This document shows, piece by piece, positions 1 through 7,186 of a stretch of DNA of 8,719 nucleotides. The stretch's first letter is position 1, and each line of letters opens with the position of its first letter. Below the pieces are notes generated by a model. That model made no database searches. It had not been told where the DNA came from and saw only the letters and a program-made list of their open reading frames with translations. This DNA comes from Planctomycetota bacterium (lineage in GTDB: Bacteria; Planctomycetota; Phycisphaerae; Phycisphaerales; UBA1924): assembly GCA_023434205.1 (NCBI GenBank), contig JAEYTB010000081.1:1-8719 (forward strand). The letters are read 5' to 3'. Position numbers and translations under genes: made by a program.

Positions 1-843
1 CTCCAGCGCCGCCCACTCCCGCACCCCGGGCGCTGCCCCGTCTCCAATGGCCGAGAGCGCCCGCTCTGCGCGTGCCGCATCACCCTGCGCCCGCGCCATC
101 GCCGCGACACCCAGCAGCGCCTCGGACCGCACCGGTTCAGGCCCCTCGCCCGCCGCCTCATACAGCCCCAGCGCCGCCGGCTCACCCAGCCGCTGCCGCG
201 CCCGCGCCTCCACCAACGCCGCATGGTGCGCGTACTCACCCGCCGGGCTGCCCGCTCTCAGCCGCGCCGCCCGCTCCGCCGCGGTCTTCGCCCCGCCGTC
301 CGCAAGCTCCGCCATCGCCGCGAACAGCTCCGCCCGCGACGCCCACGCGCTCCGCGGCCACTTCTCCGCAACTCCCCCGAGCTGCGCCAGCGCCTCCCGG
401 CGCTCCCCGAGCCGGTACAGCGTCTCGCCCAGCAGCGTCCTCGCCGCGTCGAGCTGCGCAAACGCCGGATGCTCATCCACCAGCCGCCGCAGCACGCCCA
501 CCGCCGCCTTCTCCCGGCCCGTGGCGAGCTGGCACTGCGCCGTCAGCAGCAGCGCATCGCCCGCAAACTCGAACCCCGCGGCATCGACCCGCCCAAGCTC
601 CGCCAGCGCCTCCTCGTGCCGCCCCAGCCGCGTCAGGCACACCGCCAGCGAGTACCGCGCGTTCATCGCCTCGGGCCCCTCCGGCTGCTCCGCCAGGTAC
701 GCCCGGAACTCCGCCGCCGCCAGGTCGCTCAGGCCCTTGTTGAGGAGCCCGATGCCCGCCCGGTACGCGCGGTCCCCGGGCTGCCCCCACGCCGTCGCCG
801 CGGCGAGCGCCACCATCAGAACTCCGTGCCGGCATGCTCTCAT
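1..843 (-). CDS. Secreted TPR-repeat protein (partial, runs off the left edge)
   Basis: An open frame of 281 codons reads leftward from ATG at 843 to base 1 without a stop, so the C-terminus is missing. The protein opens with MRACRHGVLMVALAAATAWG, a basic then hydrophobic Sec-type signal peptide with probable cleavage near residue 20, so it should be exported. The mature part is Ala/Leu/Glu-rich helix pairs of TPR type. Approximate repeats are at residues 26-58 (AAAEFRAYLAEQPEGPEA), 59-91 (YSLAVCLTRLGRHEEALAEL), 94-128 (AQCQLATGREKAAVGVL) and 131-165 (LGETLYRLGERREALAQL), with more degenerate helices after that. TPR arrays are protein-binding scaffolds; the partner cannot be read here. GGAGG seven bases before the ATG supports the start, although a GTG directly precedes it. 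It is the third gene downstream of blaI and the M56 protease on the same strand. Third codon positions are almost all G or C, which supports this frame over the overlapping ones. Confidence 0.82.
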   Translation of the reverse strand, partial: MRACRHGVLMVALAAATAWGQPGDRAYRAGIGLLNKGLSDLAAAEFRAYLAEQPEGPEAMNARYSLAVCLTRLGRHEEALAELGRVDAAGFEFAGDALLLTAQCQLATGREKAAVGVLRRLVDEHPAFAQLDAARTLLGETLYRLGERREALAQLGGVAEKWPRSAWASRAELFAAMAELADGGAKTAAERAARLRAGSPAGEYAHHAALVEARARQRLGEPAALGLYEAAGEGPEPVRSEALLGVAAMARAQGDAARAERALSAIGDGAAPGVREWAALE

Positions 844-996
844 CACTCGGCCTCCGCGCCCCGCGGGCGTGAGCTGAAAAAAGGCGCGCAGAGCCACCGC
901 GTTGGACAAGGGGTGAGTGTCCTTCACAATGGATGCGCGTTGTCCGAAGCAAGCCGCGCCGCACCTGTCAGGGCCGCGGCACGGTGGGGTGGACCA
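844..996 (-). other. Intergenic gap between the M56 protease gene and the TPR gene, with an inverted repeat
   Basis: No gene fits this 153-bp gap. It holds the inverted repeat TTGGACAA (902-909) and TTGTCCGA (940-947), matching at 7 of 8 positions with a 30-base gap. It also has a run of six T on the minus strand (878-883 region) after a GC-rich stretch, and the GGAGG ribosome site of the TPR gene. The T run follows no convincing strong stem, so a full terminator cannot be claimed. No promoter close to the sigma70 consensus is visible. The TPR gene may be transcribed by read-through from the blaI promoter or from a promoter I cannot identify. Confidence 0.4.
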
Positions 997-3261
997 TCAG
1001 TTCGTGGAGTCGTCCTCCTCGCACTCCTTCTCACACTCGTCCGTATTCGGCGACATCATCCCCGGGCGGGCCCGCTCGCGCTCCAGCCGCTGCGCCCGAA
1101 GCTCCATCTCCCGCACCTGACGCTCCAGCGTCCGCAGGTGCTGCTCGAGCGCCCGCTGCTGCTCACGAGTCGCCTGCGCACCGGCACGCTCGGCCTCCGC
1201 TCGCGCACGGGCCGTGTCCTCCAGCGACCGCTCCATGAACTGCCGATTCCGCGCACCCGCCGCCCGTTCCAGCGTCGCCGCCTCATACGCCCGCCGCGCC
1301 GCCGCGGCGGCCTCCTGCTGACCCTGCGTCGCCGCCCGCGCGGCCTGCGCCGCCTCAAGCTCCGATTGAACCCGGAACCGGTTCACGCCTGCCGCGCCCC
1401 GCGCCTGCCCCCCCTCCACGATCCGCACGAACTGCGAGAACACCGCGTGCTCCTCGTCCGTGCCCCAGATCGTGATGTGGCCGTCCCCCATCTGCACCAG
1501 GATCGGCACGTCGTTGCGGCTCATCATCCCATAGAACGCCCGCAGCTTGCCCTGCGACAGCCGGTACTCCCGAGGCTCACGCCCCTCCTTCAACGCCTCC
1601 AGGCTCGACACCTGCGGCGCCGGTGCGGGCATCGGCGCCGCCATCGCCATGCCCGGCTTCACAACCTTCGCCGGCTTGGGAGCCTTTGGAGCCTTGGGGG
1701 CCTTCGGCGCAGCCGGCGGCGTCGGCGTCCGCGGACGCATCGCCTCCAGCGCCGGGGCCTCCCCGAAGAACTCCACCCCGCCACGCGCGGCCCCGGGGGG
1801 CGCGGGCGGAGCCGGCGGCGTGGGGGTCACGTACACCCGAACCTCGTCCGCCCGCGGCGCCGGCGCTGGCGTCACGTACACATTCGCCGGCTGCCCCGCC
1901 GCGGCCTTGGGCGCGTAATAGACCTTCGCCTTCTTCGCGTTCGCCTCGTCCTCCGGCGGGCACGCCAGGCCGGGCATCACGAACGCGCCCGTCGCCAGCA
2001 GCACCGTCGTCACGAACACGCCGAGCACGGACATCCGGGGGGCAGCTTTGTGTGTCATCACCATCGTAATTCTCCTTGCCAATCGCTTGGCGGACCCTGA
2101 AACCACCCCTAGCCACGGACCGCGCGACGTTGCGCGGGAGCTCACAAAGGACTTCGTCACCACCAGCGCCGACGCGTACGCCCGCCGGTTCCCCGGGAAC
2201 AGCGCCGTCACCCACGTATCGCAGCTCGCCTCCGCCTCCTCGTGCATCCGGCGACGCACCCACCACACCACCGGGTGCCACCAGTACAGGGCGCCCACCA
2301 CCGCCTCCAGCCACACAATCACGTGGTCAAACCGCCGCACGTGCGCCAGCTCATGCACCAGCACCGCACGCCGTGAATCCTCATCCAGCGTCCGCCACAG
2401 CGCCGACGGAAGCACCAGCACCGGCCTCAGCCCGCACCAGATCATCGGCGACACCGCCGCCTCGATAAACACCGCCCGCGGCACGCGCGTCAGCCCCAGT
2501 GCCTCGCCCACCTGCCGCACCGTCGCCTGCACGTGCGGCCCCGCCGGCGTCGCCTCCCGCAGCCACAGAGCCCCCATACACCGCCGCCACACGCTCAGAA
2601 TCACCACCAGCACCGCACCCCCGAACCACAGCGACGCCGGGATCGGCGGCACATCCGCCAGCGCGTCCCGCACCGCCAGCACCCGCCCCAGCCATTCCCG
2701 CACCGGCAGATCCGTACGCGCCATCGGCACGCTCGCCTGCACGCCGGCCCGCGCCGCGCCCGCCACAGGCTCCGCCGCCACCCCCGCGTACCGCCGCTCC
2801 GACCGGTGCAACGGTGCCGGGTCCGCGAGCACGGGGATCGGCCCGACCAACTCCGCGCCACCATCAGCCACCGGCCTCACCCGCCCCGCGGCACGTGCCG
2901 ACTCCAGCACCGCCGTGTCCGCATACACCAGCAGCGGCCTGGCCCTCACCGGCCCTTCCGCCCGCCCCGCCGGCGCACCCGCCGAGACCGCCGGCAGCAC
3001 AACCGGCGCCTCCTCCGCAGCCCCCGGCTCCACCGCCCCAATGAGCCGGTCCGACCGGAACCAGTGCGGCGTCCACACCAGCGCCCCGATCGCCGGCGTC
3101 ACGAACGACGCCAGCACCGCGAACCACAGCATGTGCCGCGTCGCGGGCCGCAGCAGCCGTGCGCGGCAGACCACCGCCACCACCACCGCCAGCGGCACCG
3201 CCGCCAGTCCGCCGGTCCACAGCAGTTCCGCCGCACGTGCCATGAGCTGGTCTGTTCCCAT
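997..3261 (-). CDS. BlaR1/M56-family membrane zinc metallopeptidase with unusual C-terminal extension
   Basis: Predicted product is 754 residues. The start is ATG at 3261 with GGAG eight bases upstream; a GTG nine bases earlier overlaps that GGAG and is unlikely. The M56 core is clear. There are membrane segments at about 12-34, 46-64, 211-227 and 319-335 (the last Trp-rich). The zinc motif HELAH is at 303-307 and the distal Glu ligand at 344 sits in EAEASCD. In BlaR1/MecR1 this cytosol-facing gluzincin domain acts on the BlaI partner after signal perception. A fifth membrane segment (about 411-431) places the remaining ~320 residues outside. These are a Pro/Ala linker with repeated VYVTP and KAP units, a small globular segment (about 563-619, with DVPILVQMGDGHITIWGT), a long charged coiled coil (about 631-732) and an acidic tail with two Cys. 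BlaR1's penicillin-binding domain is absent, so beta-lactam sensing is not supported. The gene follows blaI by 15 bp. Confidence 0.9.
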   Translation of the reverse strand: MGTDQLMARAAELLWTGGLAAVPLAVVVAVVCRARLLRPATRHMLWFAVLASFVTPAIGALVWTPHWFRSDRLIGAVEPGAAEEAPVVLPAVSAGAPAGRAEGPVRARPLLVYADTAVLESARAAGRVRPVADGGAELVGPIPVLADPAPLHRSERRYAGVAAEPVAGAARAGVQASVPMARTDLPVREWLGRVLAVRDALADVPPIPASLWFGGAVLVVILSVWRRCMGALWLREATPAGPHVQATVRQVGEALGLTRVPRAVFIEAAVSPMIWCGLRPVLVLPSALWRTLDEDSRRAVLVHELAHVRRFDHVIVWLEAVVGALYWWHPVVWWVRRRMHEEAEASCDTWVTALFPGNRRAYASALVVTKSFVSSRATSRGPWLGVVSGSAKRLARRITMVMTHKAAPRMSVLGVFVTTVLLATGAFVMPGLACPPEDEANAKKAKVYYAPKAAAGQPANVYVTPAPAPRADEVRVYVTPTPPAPPAPPGAARGGVEFFGEAPALEAMRPRTPTPPAAPKAPKAPKAPKPAKVVKPGMAMAAPMPAPAPQVSSLEALKEGREPREYRLSQGKLRAFYGMMSRNDVPILVQMGDGHITIWGTDEEHAVFSQFVRIVEGGQARGAAGVNRFRVQSELEAAQAARAATQGQQEAAAAARRAYEAATLERAAGARNRQFMERSLEDTARARAEAERAGAQATREQQRALEQHLRTLERQVREMELRAQRLERERARPGMMSPNTDECEKECEEDDSTN
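1672..1710 (-). repeat. 9-bp tandem repeat coding for KAP units in the M56 protease linker
   Basis: About four copies of a 9-base unit (plus-strand form GCCTTNGGN) encode APKAPKAPKAPKP in the extracytoplasmic linker of the M56 protease. The copies differ mainly at third codon positions. This suggests an older expansion under protein-level selection rather than recent slippage. Such Lys/Ala/Pro repeats usually form an extended, flexible spacer. Confidence 0.7.
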
Positions 3262-3276
3262 CGGCGGCACTCCGAT

Positions 3277-3669
3277 TCAGTCACGCGAGCGGGCGTCCAG
3301 GTCGTCGATCAGCCGGCGGAGCTGCGCCAGCTCCTCGGCCGAGAACTGCTCGTTCTCGATCAGTTGAAGAAGCATCGGGGCCGCGGCCCCGTCATAAAGT
3401 TGGTCCAGCAGACTGCGGATCCGCGTCGCCGACACCGCCTCGCGGCTCAGTTTCGCGCGGTACACGTACGCCGTGTCCCGCTTGTCGCTCGCCACCACGC
3501 CCTTCTGCTCCAGGCGCGTCAGGAACGTCATCACCGTCGTGTACGCCACCGTCTTCCCGCGCTCGTGCAGACGCGTCATCACGTCCCGCACCGTCAGCGG
3601 GCCGAACTCCCACAGGACGCGCATCACGCCCAGCTCGCCCTCGCCAAGTTCAACCGGCTTCTTCGCCAT
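3277..3669 (-). CDS. BlaI/MecI-family transcriptional repressor
   Basis: The product is 130 residues, the usual length for this family. It has a winged-helix DNA-binding domain (about 5-72) with the characteristic GELGVMRVLWEFGPLTVRDV start and the recognition region KTVAYTTVMTFLTRLEQKG (39-57). A helical dimerisation domain follows (about 75-125). Family members bind as dimers to dyad operators and are inactivated when the partner M56 protease is triggered. In staphylococcal BlaI and MecI the scissile bond is Asn-Phe near residue 101; by my recollected alignment the equivalent here is Gln-Leu at 102-103 (MLLQLIEN), so the cleavage site may differ. The start is ATG at 3669. The frame is open 38 codons further upstream, but that extension would cover the promoter and both operators. 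The gene lies 15 bp ahead of the M56 protease gene and should be autoregulated through the two dyads upstream. The true target signal is unknown. Confidence 0.93.
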   Translation of the reverse strand: MAKKPVELGEGELGVMRVLWEFGPLTVRDVMTRLHERGKTVAYTTVMTFLTRLEQKGVVASDKRDTAYVYRAKLSREAVSATRIRSLLDQLYDGAAAPMLLQLIENEQFSAEELAQLRRLIDDLDARSRD

Positions 3670-3676
3670 GGGAGTC

Positions 3677-3694
3677 CTACTACGCGTGTCGTAG
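3677..3694. promoter_or_regulatory. Operator dyad 1 for the BlaI-type repressor
   Basis: CTACTACGCGTGTCGTAG is an imperfect dyad of the form CTAC-N-AC-N-CG-N-GT-N-GTAG. It covers the predicted transcription start of the blaI promoter and lies 24 bp, centre to centre, from dyad 2, with nearly identical sequence. TAC...GTA half-sites are typical of BlaI/MecI operators. Binding by the adjacent repressor is inferred. Confidence 0.78.
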
Positions 3695-3697
3695 GGA

Positions 3698-3726
3698 AAT
3701 CTACTACGCGCGTCGTAGGCCGTCAA
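3698..3726 (-). promoter_or_regulatory. Sigma70-type promoter of the blaI operon
   Basis: Reading the minus strand, TTGACG (3726-3721) matches five of six -35 consensus bases. A 17-bp spacer follows, then TAGATT (3703-3698), which matches four of six -10 bases. The predicted start of transcription is near 3691, giving a leader of roughly 20 bases before the ATG at 3669. Operator dyad 2 fills the spacer and dyad 1 lies over the start site, an arrangement that would let a bound repressor block RNA polymerase. Confidence 0.8.
3701..3718. promoter_or_regulatory. Operator dyad 2 for the BlaI-type repressor
   Basis: CTACTACGCGCGTCGTAG is symmetric at every pair except positions 5 and 14, making it the better of the two dyads. 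It lies between the -35 and -10 boxes of the blaI promoter. It differs from dyad 1 at one base. Confidence 0.83.
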
Positions 3727-3877
3727 GGTCTTTTTTGGGACCCCGCCCCGTGCCCACGCCATCCCACCCCCGTGCGGGAACACCTAAGCACCTGCCGCCG
3801 CGAGCTTTGAAGAATCCCCGACGGGCTCCAGCTTTTCCGGCCCTCCCCGGGTGGACAGCATGTGGACGAATGAAGAA

Positions 3878-3903
3878 CGCCCGCGTGGGTCCACACGCGG
3901 GCG
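3878..3903 (-). terminator. Probable intrinsic terminator of the MFP-RND efflux operon
   Basis: Ten-base arms, CGCCCGCGTG (3878-3887) and CACGCGGGCG (3894-3903), pair perfectly around a 6-base loop. On the minus strand the stem is followed by TTCTTCATT, a moderately T-rich tract; on the plus strand no such tract follows. It lies about 150 bp past the stop codon of the RND permease. The T-tract is interrupted, so termination strength is uncertain. A second small hairpin (3904-3914) abuts it. Confidence 0.55.
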
Positions 3904-4050
3904 CTACCAAGTAGAGAGGTGTAGTTGTCCAGGAAGCAGGGCCATCGGCCCGCACTCTTCTTCGTCCGCGGCACGCCGCCCCCTCACCCAATCATCCCAC
4001 GCGGCGTGCAGCTTAGGGCGAATCACCTACCCGCCCCCGCCCGATAAGGC

Positions 4051-7000
4051 TCAGTTCGCCATCACCGGCTCCCGGTGCCCCGGCCCGTTCAGCCGTGCCA
4101 CCGACACCTCCGGCTCCAGCTCCTCCTCGCTCACCCGGTGCTTGTGCTCCGCCGCCAGCAGCGTGTAGATACACGGCACCACAAACAGCGTGAACGCCGT
4201 GCTGATCACCATCCCCGACACCAGCACGATCCCGATGCTGTTCCGCGCCTCCGCCCCCGCCCCGGTCACCAGCACCAGCGGGAAGTGCCCGAACACCGTC
4301 GCCGCCGACGTCATCAGAATCGGCCGCAGCCGCGTCGCCGACGCCTGCTTCACGGCGTCGAACTTGCCCAGCCCCTGCTCCTGCAGGTGGTTCGCGAACT
4401 CCACGATCAGGATCCCGTTCTTCGCCACCAGCCCCACCAGCGTGATCAGCCCCACCTGCGAATAGATGTTCAGTGTCGTGAAGTCCAGGAACGTGAACAG
4501 CAGCGCCCCCGTGATCGCCAGCGGCACCGACCCCAGCAGCACGATCAGCGGATCGCGGAAGCTCGAGAACTGCGCCGCCAGCACCAGGTAAATCAGCCCC
4601 AGCGCCAGCCCAAGCGTCCCCACCAGCGAGCTCGACTCCTTCCGCATCTGCCGGCTCTCGCCCGCGTAGTCCAGCGCGTACCCCGGCGGCAGGATCGTCC
4701 GCGCCGCGTCCTCCAGCGCGCTCAACGCCTCTTCCTTGGTCGCCCCCGGCGCCACCGCGCCGTAAATCTTGAAGCTGTTGCGCTGCTGGAACCGCGTCAG
4801 CGCCCGCGGCGCCGCCGTGGTCTCCAGCGTCACGAACGACGCCACCCGCACCAGCCCGCCGTTGCCCGCCCGGACCTTCAGGTCGTCCTTGATCTTCTCC
4901 GGCGACTGCCGCGCCAGGTCCTCCACCTGCGGGATCACCTTGTAGCTCCGCCCCTCGTAGTTGAACCGGTTCGTGTACCCGCCGCTGAGCAGCACGCCCA
5001 GGTCGCGCCCCACGCTCGCAAGGTCCAGCCCCAGGTCCGCCACCTTCTCCCGGTCGATCACCAGCTTGGTCTGCGGCAGGTCCACCTTCAGGTCCGTGTC
5101 CGCGAACATGAACTTCCCGCTCTGGAACGCCGCCCCCACCAGCTGCCCCGCGTACGGCAGCATGTCCGCCGCCTCGTCCGTGCTCGTCACCATCAGCTCG
5201 ATGTCGAACTGCCCCGCCCCCGGCAGCGGCGGCGGCAGCGCCGCGATCGCCGTCACGCCCGAGATCCCCATCAGCTTCCCGAACACATCCTGGTGAATCT
5301 CGCGCGATGAGCGGTCCCGCTTGTCCCAGTCCACCGTCTGGATGCCCCCGAACCCGCCCGTAACCTGCGCCACCTGGAACAGGAACCTGCGCTCCGGCAC
5401 GTCCATGAACACGTCGCCCACGTCCTTGAACGCCTTGAGCGTGTAGTCCAGCGACGCGTCCGGCGCGGAGAACACCACCGTGAAGATGACGCCCTCGTCC
5501 TCCGTCGGCGCCAGCTCCCGCTTCGACATGCTGTACAGCGGCCACGCCGCCGCCGTGATCAGCAGCGCGCAGATCACCACCGCCCACCGCATCCGCAGCA
5601 CGAACGCCAGGTGCCCTGTGTACACCCGCCGAATGCCGTCGAACCGCCGGTTCACAAACTTCTGGAGCCGCGACTGCCGCCCCCCCTCGGGAACCATCTT
5701 CGCCGACATGATCGGGCTCAGCGTCACCGCCACGATCCCCGAGATGATCACAGCGCTCGCCAGCGTGAACGCGAACTCCCGGAACAGCATCCCCGTCAGC
5801 CCGCCCTGGAACCCGATCGGCGCGTACACCGCCGCCAGCGTGATCGTCATCGCGATCACCGGCCCCACCAGCTCCCGAGCCCCCACCAGCGCCGCCTGCA
5901 GCCGGCTCTTGCCCTCCTGCATGTGCCGCTCGACGTTCTCCACCACCACGATCGCGTCGTCCACCACCAGCCCCACCGCCAGCACAATCGCCAAAATCGT
6001 CAGCAGGTTCAGGCTGAACCCCATCAGCAGGATCGCCAGGCACGCCCCCACCAGCGAGATCGGCATCGCCACCAGCGGCACCATCACCGTCCGCACCGAC
6101 CCCATGAACAGGAACACCACCAGCGCCACGATCCCGATCGTCTCCGCCAGCGTCCGGCCGATCTCCTTGATCGCCCGGTCCATGTAGTACGTGCCGTCGT
6201 ACGCCAGCGTCATCTCCACGCCCGCCGGCAGCGTCGGCTGAAGCTCCGCCATCCGCTTCTTCAGCGCCGCCGCCACGTCCAGCTCGTTCGCGCTCGGCAG
6301 CGGCCAGATGCTGAACCAGATCGCCGGCTTCCCGTTGAACCCCGCCTGCCCCGTCGGCTCCTCGCTCCCAAGCTCCACCCGCGCGATGTCCCCCAGCCGG
6401 ACCGTCGTCCCCTCCACCTGCCGCACGATCAGCTCGCGGAACTCCTGCGGCGTCCGCAGGTCCGTGTCCGTCACCAGGTCCACCTGCACGTCCGCGCCCT
6501 TCGTCCGACCCACCGTCGCCACGAAGTTGTTCCGCAGCAGCGCGTTCTGAACCTCCAGCGGCGTCACATCGAACGCCTCCAGCTTCTTGCGGTCCAGCCA
6601 CACCCGCATCGCCAGCGGCCGCGGCCCCTCGATCCCCGCCCGCTGAACCCCCGGGATCGACTGCAGCTCCGGCTGCAGCTCCCGCGTCATGTAGTCGTTC
6701 AGCCGCGGCAGCTCCAGCGTCTCCGTCGTCATCGCGATGTAGAACGTCGCGTACGGCTTGTCCGTCCGCACGATCTCGATCACCGGGCTCTCCGCCTCCG
6801 CCGGCAGCTCGCTCCGAACCTGGTTCAGCCGCGCCGAGATCTCCGCCAGCGCTTCGTTGCTGCTGTGATTCAGCCGCAGCCGGACGTTCACCAGGCTCAC
6901 CCCCGCCGTCGACGTCGACTCGATGTAGTCGATCCCGTCGATCGCCGACACCGCCTTCTCGATCGGCGTCGTGATGAACCCACGCACCGTCTCCGCCGAC

Positions 7001-7164
7001 GCACCGATGTACGCCGTCGTGATCACGATCGCCGACGACTCCAGCCGCGGGTACTGCCGCACCGGCAGGCGCGAAATCGCCTGGTACCCCACCGCCAGGA
7101 TGATCAGGTTGATCACCACCGCCAGCACCGGCTTCTTGATGAAAATGTCTGTGAACGACTTCAT
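4051..7164 (-). CDS. RND efflux permease, HAE-1 (AcrB/MexW-like) family
   Basis: This is a full-length inner-membrane proton-driven pump of 1037 residues, the usual HAE-1 size. It opens with MKSFTDIFIKKPVLAVVINL and then the pore-domain signature LPVRQYPRLESSAIVITTAY. The expected twelve membrane segments are visible: about 10-28, 337-355, 362-381, 388-407, 435-454, 465-487, 526-545, 848-866, 872-892, 900-921, 950-968 and 976-1000. Two large periplasmic loops (about 30-335 and 546-847) form the porter and docking domains. The proton-relay residues are present: Asp402-Asp403 in GLVVDDAIVVVENVER and Lys915 in GLVAKNGILIVEFANH. Charged pairs and CusA-type Met metal ligands are not evident, so a hydrophobic drug or lipid-like substrate is more likely than metal. 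It starts 22 bp after the adaptor gene with a modest GCGGGG ribosome site, so the two are co-transcribed. The outer-membrane channel must be encoded elsewhere. The substrate is unknown. Confidence 0.96.
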   Translation of the reverse strand: MKSFTDIFIKKPVLAVVINLIILAVGYQAISRLPVRQYPRLESSAIVITTAYIGASAETVRGFITTPIEKAVSAIDGIDYIESTSTAGVSLVNVRLRLNHSSNEALAEISARLNQVRSELPAEAESPVIEIVRTDKPYATFYIAMTTETLELPRLNDYMTRELQPELQSIPGVQRAGIEGPRPLAMRVWLDRKKLEAFDVTPLEVQNALLRNNFVATVGRTKGADVQVDLVTDTDLRTPQEFRELIVRQVEGTTVRLGDIARVELGSEEPTGQAGFNGKPAIWFSIWPLPSANELDVAAALKKRMAELQPTLPAGVEMTLAYDGTYYMDRAIKEIGRTLAETIGIVALVVFLFMGSVRTVMVPLVAMPISLVGACLAILLMGFSLNLLTILAIVLAVGLVVDDAIVVVENVERHMQEGKSRLQAALVGARELVGPVIAMTITLAAVYAPIGFQGGLTGMLFREFAFTLASAVIISGIVAVTLSPIMSAKMVPEGGRQSRLQKFVNRRFDGIRRVYTGHLAFVLRMRWAVVICALLITAAAWPLYSMSKRELAPTEDEGVIFTVVFSAPDASLDYTLKAFKDVGDVFMDVPERRFLFQVAQVTGGFGGIQTVDWDKRDRSSREIHQDVFGKLMGISGVTAIAALPPPLPGAGQFDIELMVTSTDEAADMLPYAGQLVGAAFQSGKFMFADTDLKVDLPQTKLVIDREKVADLGLDLASVGRDLGVLLSGGYTNRFNYEGRSYKVIPQVEDLARQSPEKIKDDLKVRAGNGGLVRVASFVTLETTAAPRALTRFQQRNSFKIYGAVAPGATKEEALSALEDAARTILPPGYALDYAGESRQMRKESSSLVGTLGLALGLIYLVLAAQFSSFRDPLIVLLGSVPLAITGALLFTFLDFTTLNIYSQVGLITLVGLVAKNGILIVEFANHLQEQGLGKFDAVKQASATRLRPILMTSAATVFGHFPLVLVTGAGAEARNSIGIVLVSGMVISTAFTLFVVPCIYTLLAAEHKHRVSEEELEPEVSVARLNGPGHREPVMAN

Positions 7165-7186
7165 ACGTGCCCCGCTGGAGGTTCCC

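Larger units (their letters stand above)
3670..4050. other. 381-bp intergenic region between the efflux operon and the blaI operon
   Basis: The region carries the blaI promoter and its two operators (3677-3726) and a strong hairpin (3878-3903) likely to end the efflux transcript. In 3727-3877 I see only C-rich sequence with no supported gene. In 3904-4050 there are small inverted repeats, CTAC-CAA-GTAG (3904-3914) and GGGCC-ATC-GGCCC (around 3940), without evident function. Short open frames here have non-native composition and overlap the promoter, so they are not called. Confidence 0.7.

Noticed and set aside
473..964. Minus-strand frame of 163 codons overlapping the TPR gene
   Set aside because: Low-complexity Gly/Ala/Arg product. 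The overlapping frame from 843 gives a signal peptide, TPR repeats and a well-placed GGAGG.
223..2100. Long plus-strand open frame opposite the TPR and M56 genes (625 codons)
   Set aside because: Arg/Leu/Pro-rich composition with no domain signature, and it spans two recognisable minus-strand genes and their gap.
997..3270. Annotating the M56 protein as a true BlaR1 beta-lactam sensor
   Set aside because: The protease core fits, but the C-terminal transpeptidase-like sensor is absent and no beta-lactamase gene is nearby.
3904..3914. CTAC-CAA-GTAG as a third BlaI operator
   Set aside because: It shares the outer CTAC/GTAG letters, but the spacing is 3 rather than 10 bases and no promoter is near. 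It is more likely a small hairpin beside the terminator.
3704..3991. Small minus-strand frames in the 381-bp intergenic region
   Set aside because: They overlap the blaI promoter and the terminator hairpin, lack ribosome sites and have non-coding composition.
4013..6601. Second long minus-strand frame inside the RND gene (862 codons)
   Set aside because: Gly/Ala/Asp low-complexity product in a shifted frame of the real permease, with no membrane segments.
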